The notes beneath the pieces are model-generated. The model was not told the DNA's origin. It saw nothing but the letters and a program-made list of their open reading frames with translations, and made no database searches. This document shows positions 46,667 through 56,381 of a stretch of 64,000 bases of DNA, in pieces. Position 1 is the first letter of the stretch, and each line of letters begins with the position of its first letter. The translations under genes were made by a program, and so were the position numbers. This DNA is from Tildeniella nuda ZEHNDER 1965/U140 (lineage in GTDB: Bacteria > Cyanobacteriota > Cyanobacteriia > Leptolyngbyales > Leptolyngbyaceae), in NCBI GenBank assembly GCA_019358895.1, contig JAHHIG010000002.1, positions 248,001 through 312,000 on the forward strand. Direction: 5' to 3'.

Positions 46667-47044
46667 TCACGATGAGAGAAACTGCCGGAGTCTCAGCAAG
46701 CTAGCAGTCTGTGCCAAGTTTAGCGGTAGAAGCGAGATGCCCTCCAAACGAGACTGCACCCAGCCGTCACCCCAATACCATTCGTGGAAGCCGTCGATAC
46801 CTCTGCTCAACAGCAACCGTAGACTGTTTAACTCCACTCGATCGACAACCTGTTGAATCGCGATCGGTCCAGCCCAACTCGTAAACGTTAACCCTGGATG
46901 GAGCTGTTCGGGCAGCCCTTGGTCTAACCGCAACGGCGATAACCACTGCTGTAGTTTGGCTGAGTCAGTCAGGCTCTGCCGTAAAATTTGCTCTGAAGCT
47001 GCGACTTCGATTCGGAGGCTACTTTGCTGAAAGGTACCAAGCAT
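46667..47044 (-). CDS. SRPBCC-family (START/Bet v 1-like) protein
   Basis: The 125-residue protein starts MLGTFQQSSLRIEVAASEQI. Conserved segments are PEQLHPGLTFTSWAGPIAIQ, LLLSRGIDGFHEWYWGDGWV and SLLPLNLAQTASLLRLRQFL. This is a cyanobacterial branch of the SRPBCC ligand-binding fold; no ligand is known. The TGA stop is followed at once, in frame, by a VKOR fragment, so the downstream border looks like a deletion junction. Confidence 0.78.
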   Translation of the reverse strand: MLGTFQQSSLRIEVAASEQILRQSLTDSAKLQQWLSPLRLDQGLPEQLHPGLTFTSWAGPIAIQQVVDRVELNSLRLLLSRGIDGFHEWYWGDGWVQSRLEGISLLPLNLAQTASLLRLRQFLSS

Positions 47045-47207
47045 CGGTAAAGGGCGATCGCAAAAAGGACTCCTTCAGTATGCCAAACGTGAGCGTCGGC
47101 AAACACAACTGGCATTTAGCTTTTTGCTCCCACAGCTTCTTCAAACGTCCGGCATCTGGCATCTTAGAATAGATAAGGAAGACTATTAAGAAACGTAAGG
47201 GATTTTC

Positions 47208-48113
47208 ATGGCTGATCAGCTAATTCGCGCAACCGCCGCCGGGGGTGGTATCCGTGCTGTGGGAGCGATTACAACTCGCCTGACCGAAGAAGCCAGACGG
47301 CGGCACAACCTTTCCTATGTTGCTACAGCAGCACTGGGGCGCACCATGACCGCTGGATTGCTACTGGCATCAAACATGAAGCGGGCTGAATCAAGAGTCA
47401 ACATTCGCATCCGAGGCAATGGACCTTTAGGCGGCATTCTCATTGACGCTGGCTTGGATGGCACCGTGCGTGGCTATGTGGGTGATCCTACAGTCGAGCT
47501 GCCGCCTAATGCAAGGGGAAAACTGGATGTAGGCGGCGCGGTTGGTGCGGATGGATATGTCTATGTGGTGCGGGATGTCGGGTATGGCTACCCCTACTCC
47601 AGCACTGTAGAGTTAGTGTCAGGCGAAATTGGCGACGATTTAACGCATTATTTAGTGGCATCCGAGCAAACACCCTCAGCGCTTGTCTTAGGCGTGTTTG
47701 TTGGAGCGGATGGAGTCACGGCTGCTGGTGGTTTACTCATTCAGGTACTGCCCAAGGCTGCCAGCGACGATGCCTTGGTAGAGCTTCTGGAGTCCCGCAT
47801 TTCATCACTCTCAGGCTTCACACCCTTGCTGCAAGAAGGTAAAACGCTGCCCGACATCTTTGAGGAGCTGCTGGGCGATCTGGGTCTAGAAATTCTGCCA
47901 GAGGTGCAGCTTGTGCGGTTCCACTGCCGCTGCTCGTTCGATCGCGCGCTCAATGCACTGAAGCTGTTTAGCGCCACAGAGCTACAAGACATGATTGAAA
48001 AAGACAACGGTGCAGAAGCCATTTGTGACTTTTGCGGCAACGTCTACCGAGCCAGCAGTGACGAACTCGCTCAGTTGATTGGCGACTTACAGACGGACTC
48101 ATCGCAGGGCTGA
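47208..48113 (+). CDS. hslO: Hsp33 redox-regulated chaperone
   Basis: The 301-residue protein binds unfolded proteins under oxidative stress. The zinc switch is C240-x-C242 and C273-x-x-C276 (CRC and CDFC), which become disulfides on oxidation. The N-terminal domain shows GRTMTAGLLLASNMK and RGNGPLGGILIDAG. Length and motif spacing are normal. The upstream AAGGGATTTTC gives a plausible ribosome site. Confidence 0.95.
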   Translation: MADQLIRATAAGGGIRAVGAITTRLTEEARRRHNLSYVATAALGRTMTAGLLLASNMKRAESRVNIRIRGNGPLGGILIDAGLDGTVRGYVGDPTVELPPNARGKLDVGGAVGADGYVYVVRDVGYGYPYSSTVELVSGEIGDDLTHYLVASEQTPSALVLGVFVGADGVTAAGGLLIQVLPKAASDDALVELLESRISSLSGFTPLLQEGKTLPDIFEELLGDLGLEILPEVQLVRFHCRCSFDRALNALKLFSATELQDMIEKDNGAEAICDFCGNVYRASSDELAQLIGDLQTDSSQG

Positions 48114-48128
48114 TTGCTATAGCCCAAT

Positions 48129-48320
48129 CTAGTTGAGAATGGCGCTGTTAGGGTTAAATAGTTGATTCCGCACAGCGTTCCAGGCGATCTTGTGTGCCTT
48201 GGTCTCCTCGCCGTACCACTGAATCGCTGAATTAAAAGCGACCCGATACAGATGTTGCGATGCTTCAGACAGCCGATCGCGGACACCAGTGGGCAAGTCT
48301 TGATTTGTTAAATACGACAT
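48129..48320 (-). CDS. ChaB-like small protein
   Basis: From ATG 48320 (MSYLTNQDLPTGVRDRLSEA) the 63-residue protein shows LPTGVRDRL, HLYRVAFNSAIQWYG and AHKIAWNAVRNQL, matching ChaB-type small proteins (LPxxVKxxLPxxAQxIYxxAFNSAW...AHKVAWAAVK). ChaB was first named for cation transport regulation in E. coli, but its role is uncertain. It lies convergent with hslO. Confidence 0.75.
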   Translation of the reverse strand: MSYLTNQDLPTGVRDRLSEASQHLYRVAFNSAIQWYGEETKAHKIAWNAVRNQLFNPNSAILN

Positions 48321-48449
48321 AATCGTTAGCCCGTGCAATTGCAAATGAGATAATGGCATGTTAAGTCGCCATCAAAAATGGCACACCATCTTTAGGCTGA
48401 TCTTTCCTGAAAGTGAAAAAACAGTCCAGTGAACGTTAAGGAGTTAATT

Positions 48450-49748
48450 TTGATTACCAGTAGCTTGAATACCACCAAATCAGAAGAAATTTTTGCCGCG
48501 GCTCAGAAGCTGATGCCCGGCGGTGTGAGTTCCCCTGTGCGTGCCTTTAAGTCAGTGGGGGGGCAGCCGATCGTCTTCGACCATGTTAAAGGAGCGTATG
48601 CCTGGGATGTCGATGGCAATCGCTACATCGACTACATTGGCACCTGGGGACCCGCCATCTGCGGTCATGCTCACCCCACTGTGCTCAAAGCCTTGCACGA
48701 GGCGCTAGAGAAAGGTACCAGCTTTGGTGCGCCCTCCAGCCTGGAGAATGTCCTTGCCGAAATGGTCATTGATGCCGTTCCAAGCATTGAAATGGTACGC
48801 TTTGTCAACTCTGGGACAGAGGCGTGCATGTCGGTTTTACGCCTGATGCGTGCGTTTACCGGACGCGAGAAAATCATCAAGTTTGAGGGGTGTTACCACG
48901 GTCACGCTGATATGTTCCTGGTAAAAGCGGGATCAGGCGTAGCGACTCTGGGTCTCCCTGACTCTCCTGGTGTCCCCAAATCGACGACCGACAACACGCT
49001 CACGGCTCCTTTCAATAACTTGGAAGCGGTCAAAGCGTTGTTTGAAGCGAACCCTGGTGCGATCGCTGGGGTAATTTTAGAGCCGATCGTCGGTAATGCA
49101 GGTTTTATCCCACCGGACGCAGGCTTTCTGCCAGGCTTACAGGAGATTACCCGCGAACACGGTGCGCTTTTGGTCTTTGATGAAGTCATGACGGGCTTCC
49201 GCATTGCTTACGGCGGCGCTCAGGAGAAGTTTGGCATTACTCCCGATCTGACCACCCTCGGCAAAATTATTGGTGGTGGACTACCCGTGGGTGCCTACGG
49301 TGGACGGCGAGATATCATGGCAATGGTTGCCCCCGCCGGACCCATGTACCAGGCAGGCACTTTGTCAGGCAACCCTCTGGCAATGACGGCTGGTATCAAA
49401 ACGCTGGAACTGTTGCGGCAGCCTGGTACCTATGAACAGCTCGATCGCGTCACCAAACGACTTGCAAACGAGCTGCTGAAACTTGCTAAAGCTGCTGGAC
49501 ATGCTGCCTGTGGTGGGCAAATCAGCGGTATGTTTGGCTTTTTCTTCACTGAGGGACCAGTTCATAACTACGAAGACGCTAAACTGTCCGACTTAGGTAA
49601 GTTCAGCCGCTTCCATCGCGGGATGTTAGAACGCGGGGTTTATCTAGCGCCCTCCCAGTTTGAGGCAGGCTTCACCTCACTGGCACATACAGATGAGGAC
49701 ATTGACGCTACCCTGGAGGCAGCACAGGCGGTACTATCGAGCTTGTAG
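48450..49748 (+). CDS. hemL: Glutamate-1-semialdehyde 2,1-aminomutase
   Basis: This PLP enzyme converts glutamate-1-semialdehyde to 5-aminolevulinate, the entry to heme and chlorophyll synthesis. The frame has [49 protein letters not shown] and the PLP lysine in [19 protein letters not shown] prefer the TTG start at 48450, because AAGGAG lies 6 bp ahead of it; the GTG at 48429 overlaps that ribosome site. The product is 432 residues, normal for the family. Confidence 0.95.
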   Translation: MITSSLNTTKSEEIFAAAQKLMPGGVSSPVRAFKSVGGQPIVFDHVKGAYAWDVDGNRYIDYIGTWGPAICGHAHPTVLKALHEALEKGTSFGAPSSLENVLAEMVIDAVPSIEMVRFVNSGTEACMSVLRLMRAFTGREKIIKFEGCYHGHADMFLVKAGSGVATLGLPDSPGVPKSTTDNTLTAPFNNLEAVKALFEANPGAIAGVILEPIVGNAGFIPPDAGFLPGLQEITREHGALLVFDEVMTGFRIAYGGAQEKFGITPDLTTLGKIIGGGLPVGAYGGRRDIMAMVAPAGPMYQAGTLSGNPLAMTAGIKTLELLRQPGTYEQLDRVTKRLANELLKLAKAAGHAACGGQISGMFGFFFTEGPVHNYEDAKLSDLGKFSRFHRGMLERGVYLAPSQFEAGFTSLAHTDEDIDATLEAAQAVLSSL

Positions 49749-49757
49749 AGTATCGTC

Positions 49758-49785
49758 GTAGGGGCGTTGGGTGTAACGTCCCTAC
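49758..49785. terminator. Hairpin between hemL and the glycosyltransferase gene
   Basis: GTAGGGGCGTT pairs with AACGTCCCTAC around a six-base loop in the 36-bp gap between two convergent genes. It is likely a bidirectional terminator. No strong T-run follows. Confidence 0.55.
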
Positions 49786-50927
49786 TACCATTGAGTGATG
49801 AGACCATCACCTTCAACGCGCAGTTGCCGCCCACGCCAGTAAATGCCCTGACCAAACGCTCCTGCGAACCAGACAAAGAAGTTGAGCACATCCCGTAGAG
49901 GGAGCGCCCAGAGCCAGGGTAAGAGCTTGAGACAGTGGATGCTAGAGATAGCAATCAGCACTTGAATATAGCGAACGGTGAAGGTGGCACAGCTAAGCGC
50001 GATCGCCCAATCGGCAAACCCCGACACCAGCAGCAAGGGGAAACAGTAAGCAGTGCCGTAGCAGAAAATCATGCTGTAATACTGAGCGCCTCGGTTAAAG
50101 CGAATCGTTCTTGCCCAGCGTAACTCTCGCTGTAAGACCTGTGCCATGCTCTCCTGCCCCGTATCTGACTCCAGTACATACAGGGACAGCTCGATGCGGT
50201 AGCCTGCTTGAGCGGCTCGTTTGCCCAGGTTATAGTCAGAGCCGATCCGGTTAAAGTGTAGTCCACCAAAGCTGGCGAGAGTGGCTTTACGGGTTGCGAT
50301 CGTCGCGCCGACCGCACAGCGCAACCCCTTATCAATCGTGCGGGCAATCAGCAAGCTAGGAATAAAGTCAAAGCAGCGACCAAACGACGCGATCGCGGCT
50401 CCTAACGACTGGGGATGATAGCCAATAAACGCACACGTCACCAGTCCCACTTTTTCATCCGCCAGAGGAGCCGTAACGGTGTGAATATATTCCGCATGAA
50501 CGCGAATATCGCTGTCAGCAAAGATAATGACCTCATGACGAGCTTCCTCCAGCAGGTAACTGAGGTTGCTGTCTTTATAGTTAATGCCGCGTGGCTCTAA
50601 ACCGTAGAACAAACGCGCGCGATCGCCATAGGCTTCCACAATCTTTTGCAGCATCGGAATTGCTGGATCGTGTGGATCGGTCACACCAAATAGCACTTCG
50701 TAGTTGGGATACGCTTGTAGGCAAAGAGACGACCAGTTATCCCAGGCTCCAGCGTCCAGACCGCAAACAGGTACAAGAATTGATACAGGTGGCTTGAAGT
50801 GCTCTACTGTGCTGACGCGCTGGGTCGTAGTTGTAAAAAACTGGTGAGTAAAAACGGCACAGGCAAGATAAAAAACAATCGAACCGCCGATTAAAAAAAC
50901 AAGCAAGAGTTCCAGAAGCGTAATCAT
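49785..50927 (-). CDS. GT21-like glycosyltransferase (ceramide glucosyltransferase/HpnI type)
   Basis: The 380-residue membrane protein has an N-terminal helix (2-24), a GT-A domain with VSILVPVCGLDAG, EVIIFADSDIRV (the D-x-D metal site) and a Q-x-x-R-W motif (QRELRW), then three to four C-terminal helices. This layout is that of ceramide glucosyltransferases and of HpnI, which modifies hopanoid lipids. The acceptor here is unknown. No hopanoid genes are seen nearby. Confidence 0.8.
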   Translation of the reverse strand: MITLLELLLVFLIGGSIVFYLACAVFTHQFFTTTTQRVSTVEHFKPPVSILVPVCGLDAGAWDNWSSLCLQAYPNYEVLFGVTDPHDPAIPMLQKIVEAYGDRARLFYGLEPRGINYKDSNLSYLLEEARHEVIIFADSDIRVHAEYIHTVTAPLADEKVGLVTCAFIGYHPQSLGAAIASFGRCFDFIPSLLIARTIDKGLRCAVGATIATRKATLASFGGLHFNRIGSDYNLGKRAAQAGYRIELSLYVLESDTGQESMAQVLQRELRWARTIRFNRGAQYYSMIFCYGTAYCFPLLLVSGFADWAIALSCATFTVRYIQVLIAISSIHCLKLLPWLWALPLRDVLNFFVWFAGAFGQGIYWRGRQLRVEGDGLITQW

Positions 50928-51244
50928 CGTTCCTTGGCGTTTGACACGAACAGTTAAAGAGTTGCCTCGCTAAAGAGAATTAGTAAACGTCTGTGAAGTT
51001 GAGTGTCTGTAAGGACATTACCTGTAGCGTCTTTGTAGACGCAACCCGCACTGTTGAACCATAGCCCCGTTTGGCGTTTGTACCTTAGCGGTTCACGACA
51101 ATCGCTGCAAAGATTTTTCTAAACAGAGAAAGTGGCTCAAGACCCTGGTAACAGTTGCTAGATAGTGCCTTACGTTGTGCTCAAGACAACCAGTAGAACA
51201 GTAAGCGCTTTTAAAGGTTTTCAGAAAGTAAAAGATTAATCTTG
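50928..51244. other. Intergenic region
   Basis: This 317-bp spacer between two minus-strand genes contains a run of AT-rich sequence and no recognisable gene or repeat. Confidence 0.45.
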
Positions 51245-52882
51245 TCAGTTAGCTGGTGACTCATGATGCTGGTGTGATTCAATCTGTCCATAGTTCAGTT
51301 TGAGGACACGATCGCACAAATGAAAGTAATGGTCATCATGGCTAATCACAAGCACCGTCTTTCCTTGCTTCTGTAGCTGCGGCAAAAACTCCGTATAAAA
51401 AAGATCTTTAAACGTTGGATCTTGATCGGCTGCCCATTCATCAAAAACGTAAATGGAGCGGTTCTCCAGATAAGCAGTGAGCAGCGTCAGCCGCTTGCGC
51501 TGACCTTGAGACAACGCTGTCGTCGAGAGCCTGCCTTGAGTCACGGTCACTTTGCGATCGAGGCGTAAGCGCTGCAAATATCGCTGTGCTTGCAGGTCAA
51601 GGTCGTCTTGATCTAAACCCAGGAGCCGATCGAACAGGTAAAAATCGGCGAACACAACCGAAAAATGCTGGCGATACCATTCCCGACGATCGGCAGTGAT
51701 TAATTGCCCATCCAGATAAATTTCACCCATTTCTGGAGTGTACAGCCCTGTAATCAGCTTTGCCAAGGTCGATTTGCCACTCCCGTTACCACCCACAATG
51801 AAGACAATCTCACCCCGCTGCAACGTCAGGTCGATCGGTCCTAAGGCAAAGCAGGCATCGTCCTGCTCAATTTGATACGTATAAATGACGTTCTTGAGCG
51901 TCAACGTTTGCCAGGTTTCGCAGACAGGTTCTGGCACCGTTGTTGACTCTGCCCGACTCGCCAAAGACAACCCTAACGATTCAACTTTGTTGAGCGCCAC
52001 CCCAGCGCGACTAATCGTTGGCAGTTGACTCACCAGACGATCCATCGGCAGCATCAGGTATGTAAACGTCAGCACATAACCCGAAACGGTTTGTGGATCG
52101 AGCGTCATAAATTTGGGTAACGCAAACAGCACAAACCCAACCGCAAAGAAAAAGATCAGCTTGCCCCAACTGGCTGTCACCGCAAACAGCACCAGCCCAC
52201 GGATGCTATAACGGCGAAAGGCAGCCGCGGTTGGCTGCAAATCCTCTTGCAAAAACGCCTGCCGTCGCCAGAAATGCAGTTTTAATTCCTTTGTTCCTTC
52301 CGTTACGGTACGAAAGTGCTGAAACAAGTGATCCTGCTCTTCACGCGCACGCGCCAGCAGTTGATTACCCTGTCGAAGCAGCCAACTACAGCTACTAAGC
52401 GCGACGATCGTCAGCCCTGCAACAAGAAAAAAGACTTGCCAGGAAAGCCAGGTGATATAAACTAGGCAACCAGCCACAGTAGCAAGATCAATGCAGAGAA
52501 AAGGCACCAAACGCACCGCATCAGTCACGGCTTGTACGTCATCCGTCAGCGTTGCCAGCAGACGCGGTGCGCCTAATTTTTCGAGATGGGCAAGCTCAGA
52601 GTTGAGAATCTGACGGCTGAGGGTGAGGCGCAATTGAAACACTGCCTGTTGCGCCAACTGGATCAGCATCAGTTGTGAAAGAACGCTCGTGACCAATGCA
52701 ATCAGCGACAAACCCACAAACACCCATGCGATCGTGGTCAGCGAATGCAACGACCCCTGACTGAGCGATCGACTAATCAGCGCGATCAGACTGGCTGTGC
52801 TGCCGCCACTAACGAAACCCGTCAGAATAGCGATCGTTACCATCCACCAGGAAGAATGCAAGAGAAAAACAATCAAACTCAT
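51245..52882 (-). CDS. Cyclic-peptide-type ABC exporter (SyrD/PvdE family)
   Basis: The 545-residue protein fuses a six-helix membrane domain (about 1-295) to an ATPase with Walker A GGNGSGKST, the variant signature ALSQGQRKRLTLL and Walker B SIYVFDEWAADQDP. The D-E-W-A-A-D-Q-D-P form and the short length identify the SyrD/PvdE/cyclic-peptide exporter family. These exporters move siderophore precursors and nonribosomal peptides to the periplasm. No peptide synthetase gene is in the window, so its cargo is unknown. Confidence 0.88.
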   Translation of the reverse strand: MSLIVFLLHSSWWMVTIAILTGFVSGGSTASLIALISRSLSQGSLHSLTTIAWVFVGLSLIALVTSVLSQLMLIQLAQQAVFQLRLTLSRQILNSELAHLEKLGAPRLLATLTDDVQAVTDAVRLVPFLCIDLATVAGCLVYITWLSWQVFFLVAGLTIVALSSCSWLLRQGNQLLARAREEQDHLFQHFRTVTEGTKELKLHFWRRQAFLQEDLQPTAAAFRRYSIRGLVLFAVTASWGKLIFFFAVGFVLFALPKFMTLDPQTVSGYVLTFTYLMLPMDRLVSQLPTISRAGVALNKVESLGLSLASRAESTTVPEPVCETWQTLTLKNVIYTYQIEQDDACFALGPIDLTLQRGEIVFIVGGNGSGKSTLAKLITGLYTPEMGEIYLDGQLITADRREWYRQHFSVVFADFYLFDRLLGLDQDDLDLQAQRYLQRLRLDRKVTVTQGRLSTTALSQGQRKRLTLLTAYLENRSIYVFDEWAADQDPTFKDLFYTEFLPQLQKQGKTVLVISHDDHYFHLCDRVLKLNYGQIESHQHHESPAN

Positions 52883-53209
52883 TAGCTGTCATTAGGCTTT
52901 GCCACAGAGAGTGCTCTGAAACAAAATAAACTTTACACTGAAGAACACTGAATCCTATTATTCTGTCAATTTAGGATCGAAAATCAAGCATGAACACTAT
53001 TTAAACTCAGCAGACGGTAAGAAGATACTTAGCGTTTGTTAAAAAATAACTGCACACTTTCAAAGTAGCCATCAGCTATCAGCTATCAGCTCTAAACCAT
53101 GGGCTGACCGCTGACCGCTAAAGTCCATAACATTATTTTTTACAGCCCCTTAGCTGAAACTGAACTTTCGCTAAATGAACCCTATCCCACCGCTGCGTAG
53201 GAGTAGCCA
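52883..53209. other. Divergent spacer with heptamer repeats
   Basis: This region separates the exporter and glycosyltransferase genes. At about 53076-53125 there are tandem ATCAGCT heptamers followed by GCTGACC-GCTGACC-GCTAAAG, the same family as the repeat at 3613. An AGGAG lies ahead of the next start. Confidence 0.6.
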
Positions 53210-54238
53210 ATGCAGTCAGTTAGTATAGCCCCAATCGAAGAACGACTGAGTTTTTCCCTGGTACTGGAAACCGAAAATCTAGCGAACGCTGATCTCGACG
53301 GGTTGTCGCAATCATTGGCATCACTGGCACAGCAGGAGTTACCGCTAACGGCTGCCAACGAGGTATTGATCGTTGACAGTGGCAATACACCCGCTCAATT
53401 GTTAGCTCAACTGTGCGATCGCTATCCCTGGCTACAAGTCCACCAAGCACCCTCTTCAACTGGCTACTATAAAGCAAAGATGCTGGGGGCAGCACAGGTT
53501 ACTGGGCAAGTCGTTGTCTATGGTGATTCTGACTGTGCCTATGAGCCGGACTGGCTGCGATCGCTCTTGATGCCATTTACGTCAGACAATGATGTCCAGG
53601 TTGTGGCTGGCGAAACAACGACTCGCGGCGTTGGTATCTACGGCACAGCCATGGCGCTGACCTACATCTTTCCGCAATATTCGGGAGAGCACGCATTAGC
53701 GCCAACAGCCCAATACTTTCTCAACAACGTAGCGTTTCGGCGCGAGTTCTTACTGCAACAGCCTATTCCAGCCGACTTACCGTTGTATCGAGGCAACTGC
53801 GTGATCCATGCACACGCGCTAAAACGGTACGGTTACACCATTTGGCGACAGCCTCTAGCCAGAGCAACCCATGCTCCCCCAAGTGACCTGTCTCACTTCT
53901 TTTGGCGCTTTTTATTGATTGGGCATGATTACTATTGGCAGCAGCGCTTGTCAGCCCAGACGGGTAGCGAAACAGCCAAACCAAAGGCGGCTCAAACAGC
54001 ACTGGACGATCGCGATCCCACTTCTAGTTTCCAGGGCAAAATAGACATCTTTTTCGATCGCATCCGCAAGATGGTGCAGCACGATCGTCGCCATCTGCTT
54101 TATTTACCATTTTCGGTACCGATCGCGTCTGCTTCAGTCATGCTGATTTTTATTGGCTACGTCATCACTTCACGCAAACCTGACTATTTACTCAAAACTT
54201 ACAGCCATCTGCTTGACGATAAAGCTGATTTCTACTGA
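53210..54238 (+). CDS. Glycosyltransferase family 2 protein
   Basis: The 342-residue protein has a GT-A domain with the nucleotide-sugar region VLIVDSGNT, the metal motif VVYGDSDCAYEPDW (D-x-D) and an ED-like AHALKRYGYTIWRQP section. A C-terminal hydrophobic stretch near 300-320 may be a membrane anchor. AGGAG lies 8 bp before the ATG. The substrate is not known; an envelope polysaccharide or glycolipid is the default guess. Its last codons overlap the next, convergent gene by 7 bp. Confidence 0.8.
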   Translation: MQSVSIAPIEERLSFSLVLETENLANADLDGLSQSLASLAQQELPLTAANEVLIVDSGNTPAQLLAQLCDRYPWLQVHQAPSSTGYYKAKMLGAAQVTGQVVVYGDSDCAYEPDWLRSLLMPFTSDNDVQVVAGETTTRGVGIYGTAMALTYIFPQYSGEHALAPTAQYFLNNVAFRREFLLQQPIPADLPLYRGNCVIHAHALKRYGYTIWRQPLARATHAPPSDLSHFFWRFLLIGHDYYWQQRLSAQTGSETAKPKAAQTALDDRDPTSSFQGKIDIFFDRIRKMVQHDRRHLLYLPFSVPIASASVMLIFIGYVITSRKPDYLLKTYSHLLDDKADFY

Positions 54239-54606
54239 AGTGGTATCTTCACCCCGCCATCTAGGGCAGGGGGCTTAAAGAAATCGATCGGGTCGATCGC
54301 AGTCGGCTTACGATCAGCGTTGGAAAACCGTTGGATGAGAGATTCGATCGAACCCGTTGGTGCAGGGGTTGCAGCTTTGGGATTTGCCTGGAGAACGCCC
54401 AACGTGCTGTTCAGTTGATCGGATGTGTAGGGTGCCGCAAGACGACTAGAACCTGGCATTTGGTTGACTGACGCTGGCTGAGTTACCAGGGGGGCACTCT
54501 GAGTTCTTACAGAAGACGGGTCAGAAGCATTGGTTTGTGCGAAAGCCGCTCCAGACATTCCAAGCACGGTCATTGTTAGCAGCCCACCAACTAGCAAACA
54601 GTTCAT
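54232..54606 (-). CDS. Small secreted protein, unknown
   Basis: The 124-residue product begins with a clear signal peptide (MNCLLVGGLLTMTVLGMSGA, cleavage after AFA near 23). The remainder is polar and low in hydrophobic residues, with no cysteines. A conserved-looking C-terminal part reads RFSNADRKPTAIDPIDFFKP. I do not recognise a family. The 3' end overlaps the glycosyltransferase gene by 7 bp, tail to tail. Confidence 0.6.
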   Translation of the reverse strand: MNCLLVGGLLTMTVLGMSGAAFAQTNASDPSSVRTQSAPLVTQPASVNQMPGSSRLAAPYTSDQLNSTLGVLQANPKAATPAPTGSIESLIQRFSNADRKPTAIDPIDFFKPPALDGGVKIPLQ

Positions 54607-54795
54607 CAGCTTTGCTCCTCTATGTGCCTAATCTTTGTGTACTGATTCTTCTGTCTTAGATACGATCCGTGTTCCCAAAGTCCGCCTTCTCAAAGATAGT
54701 GCATCTTTATGAGGGTGCCATACGCTTTCTGTGCCTGTTTTGCTCAGGGCGCAGAGATGCTACGTTGAGTGAAACATTTCTGAGCGATCGCTCTA

Positions 54796-55506
54796 ATGAC
54801 TTCACCGCTCTCAAATCAGGTTCCCGCCGCGATCGTGCCCCCAAAGCTGGCAGCGATTCTTTACGATCTGGATGGCACGCTAGTCAACACTGACCCGCTA
54901 CACTTTCAGGTCTGGCAAGCAATGTTGCGAGAGTTCGGGTTAGACATTGACGAAGCCTTTTACCAGACCAAAATTAGTGGACGCTTGAATCCAGCGATCG
55001 TGCAGGATTTGCTGCCGTACCTATCGCCAGCCGAACAGCAGCAGTTCATTCAGCAAAAAGAGTCTCGGTTTCGTGAACAGTCTCCTCAACTCACACCGTT
55101 ACGTGGACTTGAGAAGGTGATGCAGTGGGCAACGGAGCACGGGCTGAAACAGGGCGTTGTCACAAATGCACCGACTGAAAACGTTTACCACGTTCTGAAA
55201 GCGCTGCATCTAGAAGAAACCTTCGATCAGGTCGTGATCGCAGACGTACTTGGCATTGGTAAGCCCGATCCAACTCCCTACAGCCATGCGCTTAAACAAT
55301 TTAGTCTCTCACCCAAACAGGCGATCGCGTTTGAGGATTCACCATCAGGGATGCGATCGGCAGTAGCAGCAGGTATTCCCACCATTGGCATTGCCTCAAC
55401 CCATGATCCAGAAACGCTTTACTCGCTGGGAGCCATGCTAGTCGTCCCCGATTTCGCCGCTGCTGAGCTGTGGCAGTGGTTGAGAACCACCGTGAACCGC
55501 TTTTAA
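54796..55506 (+). CDS. HAD-superfamily phosphatase (beta-phosphoglucomutase type)
   Basis: The 236-residue protein has the HAD motif ILYDLDGTLVNTD (two aspartates near residues 23-25), KLNP-like cap helices, VVTNAPTENV, IGKPDPTPY and FEDSPSGMRSAVAAGI. This is subfamily IA with an inserted helical cap, and sugar-phosphate hydrolysis or mutation is typical. The substrate is not visible from the sequence. It is convergent with the next gene, overlapping by 4 bp. Confidence 0.85.
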   Translation: MTSPLSNQVPAAIVPPKLAAILYDLDGTLVNTDPLHFQVWQAMLREFGLDIDEAFYQTKISGRLNPAIVQDLLPYLSPAEQQQFIQQKESRFREQSPQLTPLRGLEKVMQWATEHGLKQGVVTNAPTENVYHVLKALHLEETFDQVVIADVLGIGKPDPTPYSHALKQFSLSPKQAIAFEDSPSGMRSAVAAGIPTIGIASTHDPETLYSLGAMLVVPDFAAAELWQWLRTTVNRF

Positions 55507-56372
55507 ACAAAGTCTACTTCTAGAGTAAAAACGGTTTCTAGACGTTCTCCTGGTGCTAAGTGGAGCAGCCGATCGCCCGTATTCATGGCATTGCGTCCGG
55601 CTGTCCAGGGTTCCAGACAGTAGAAGGGCTTCCCTTTCACCGTCCAGAAGACGATGATGGAGAACTCGTCGCTTTGAGTGAGGGTTAGACGTAAGCCTTG
55701 AGCGCGATCGGTGACGCTTGACGACTGACGCGACAGTGCCGTAAAGGCAACGTCGATTTCATCCTGGTCAAAGTCGAAGGTGCCGTTAAATGGATGCTCG
55801 GTTTTAGTGGGTTGATCAAGCAGGCGATCGGCAGGAATATCAACCGCTAGCTGGGTCTTATCCATCACCTGAAAATAGGGATGAAACCCAGCGGAAAATG
55901 GCATGGGTTCATCTGCATGATTCGTATAGCGCTGATGGACACTCAGCTTGTTGCCGTCCAGCGTGTAGGTGAAAAGAAGCTGAAAGTCAAACGGGTAAAC
56001 GGCGCGAGTCTGGTCGTTGCTAGTGAGTGAGAGGGTCAGGCTGGCGCGATCGTCTGTCGCCTGATCAACTACCTCCCAGGGCAGTTCACGGGCAAAGCCA
56101 TGCTGCTTGAGCGTGTAGGTCTGCCCGTTGTGCGTGTAAGTGTTATCGGGCAGATTGCCGCAAATGGGAAACAGAATGGGAATGCCGCCCCGCACCGTCA
56201 GCGTGGGATCAGTGAGACGTGCTTCATCCAGGTAGAAAATCTCCTGTCCCTGAACCCGCCAGCGAGTCACGATCCCGCCGCGCTCTGGGATGATCTCTAG
56301 TGCAGTATTGGTTGCTTGATTGGAGAGCGTATACGTTTTGTACTGACCTTGTTCAACCGCGATCGCAAACAT
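55503..56372 (-). CDS. Aldose-epimerase-like (galactose mutarotase fold) protein
   Basis: The 289-residue protein has the beta-sandwich signatures ALEIIPERGGIVTRWRVQGQ, GGIPILFPICGNLPDN, LKQHGFARELPWE and FSAGFHPYFQV, ending FYCLEPWTAGRNAMNT. These are features of the D-hexose-6-phosphate or aldose 1-epimerase group. The histidines in QHGFAR and FHPYF are candidates for catalysis. The exact sugar is unknown. Confidence 0.82.
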   Translation of the reverse strand: MFAIAVEQGQYKTYTLSNQATNTALEIIPERGGIVTRWRVQGQEIFYLDEARLTDPTLTVRGGIPILFPICGNLPDNTYTHNGQTYTLKQHGFARELPWEVVDQATDDRASLTLSLTSNDQTRAVYPFDFQLLFTYTLDGNKLSVHQRYTNHADEPMPFSAGFHPYFQVMDKTQLAVDIPADRLLDQPTKTEHPFNGTFDFDQDEIDVAFTALSRQSSSVTDRAQGLRLTLTQSDEFSIIVFWTVKGKPFYCLEPWTAGRNAMNTGDRLLHLAPGERLETVFTLEVDFV

Positions 56373-56381
56373 CCTGAGACC

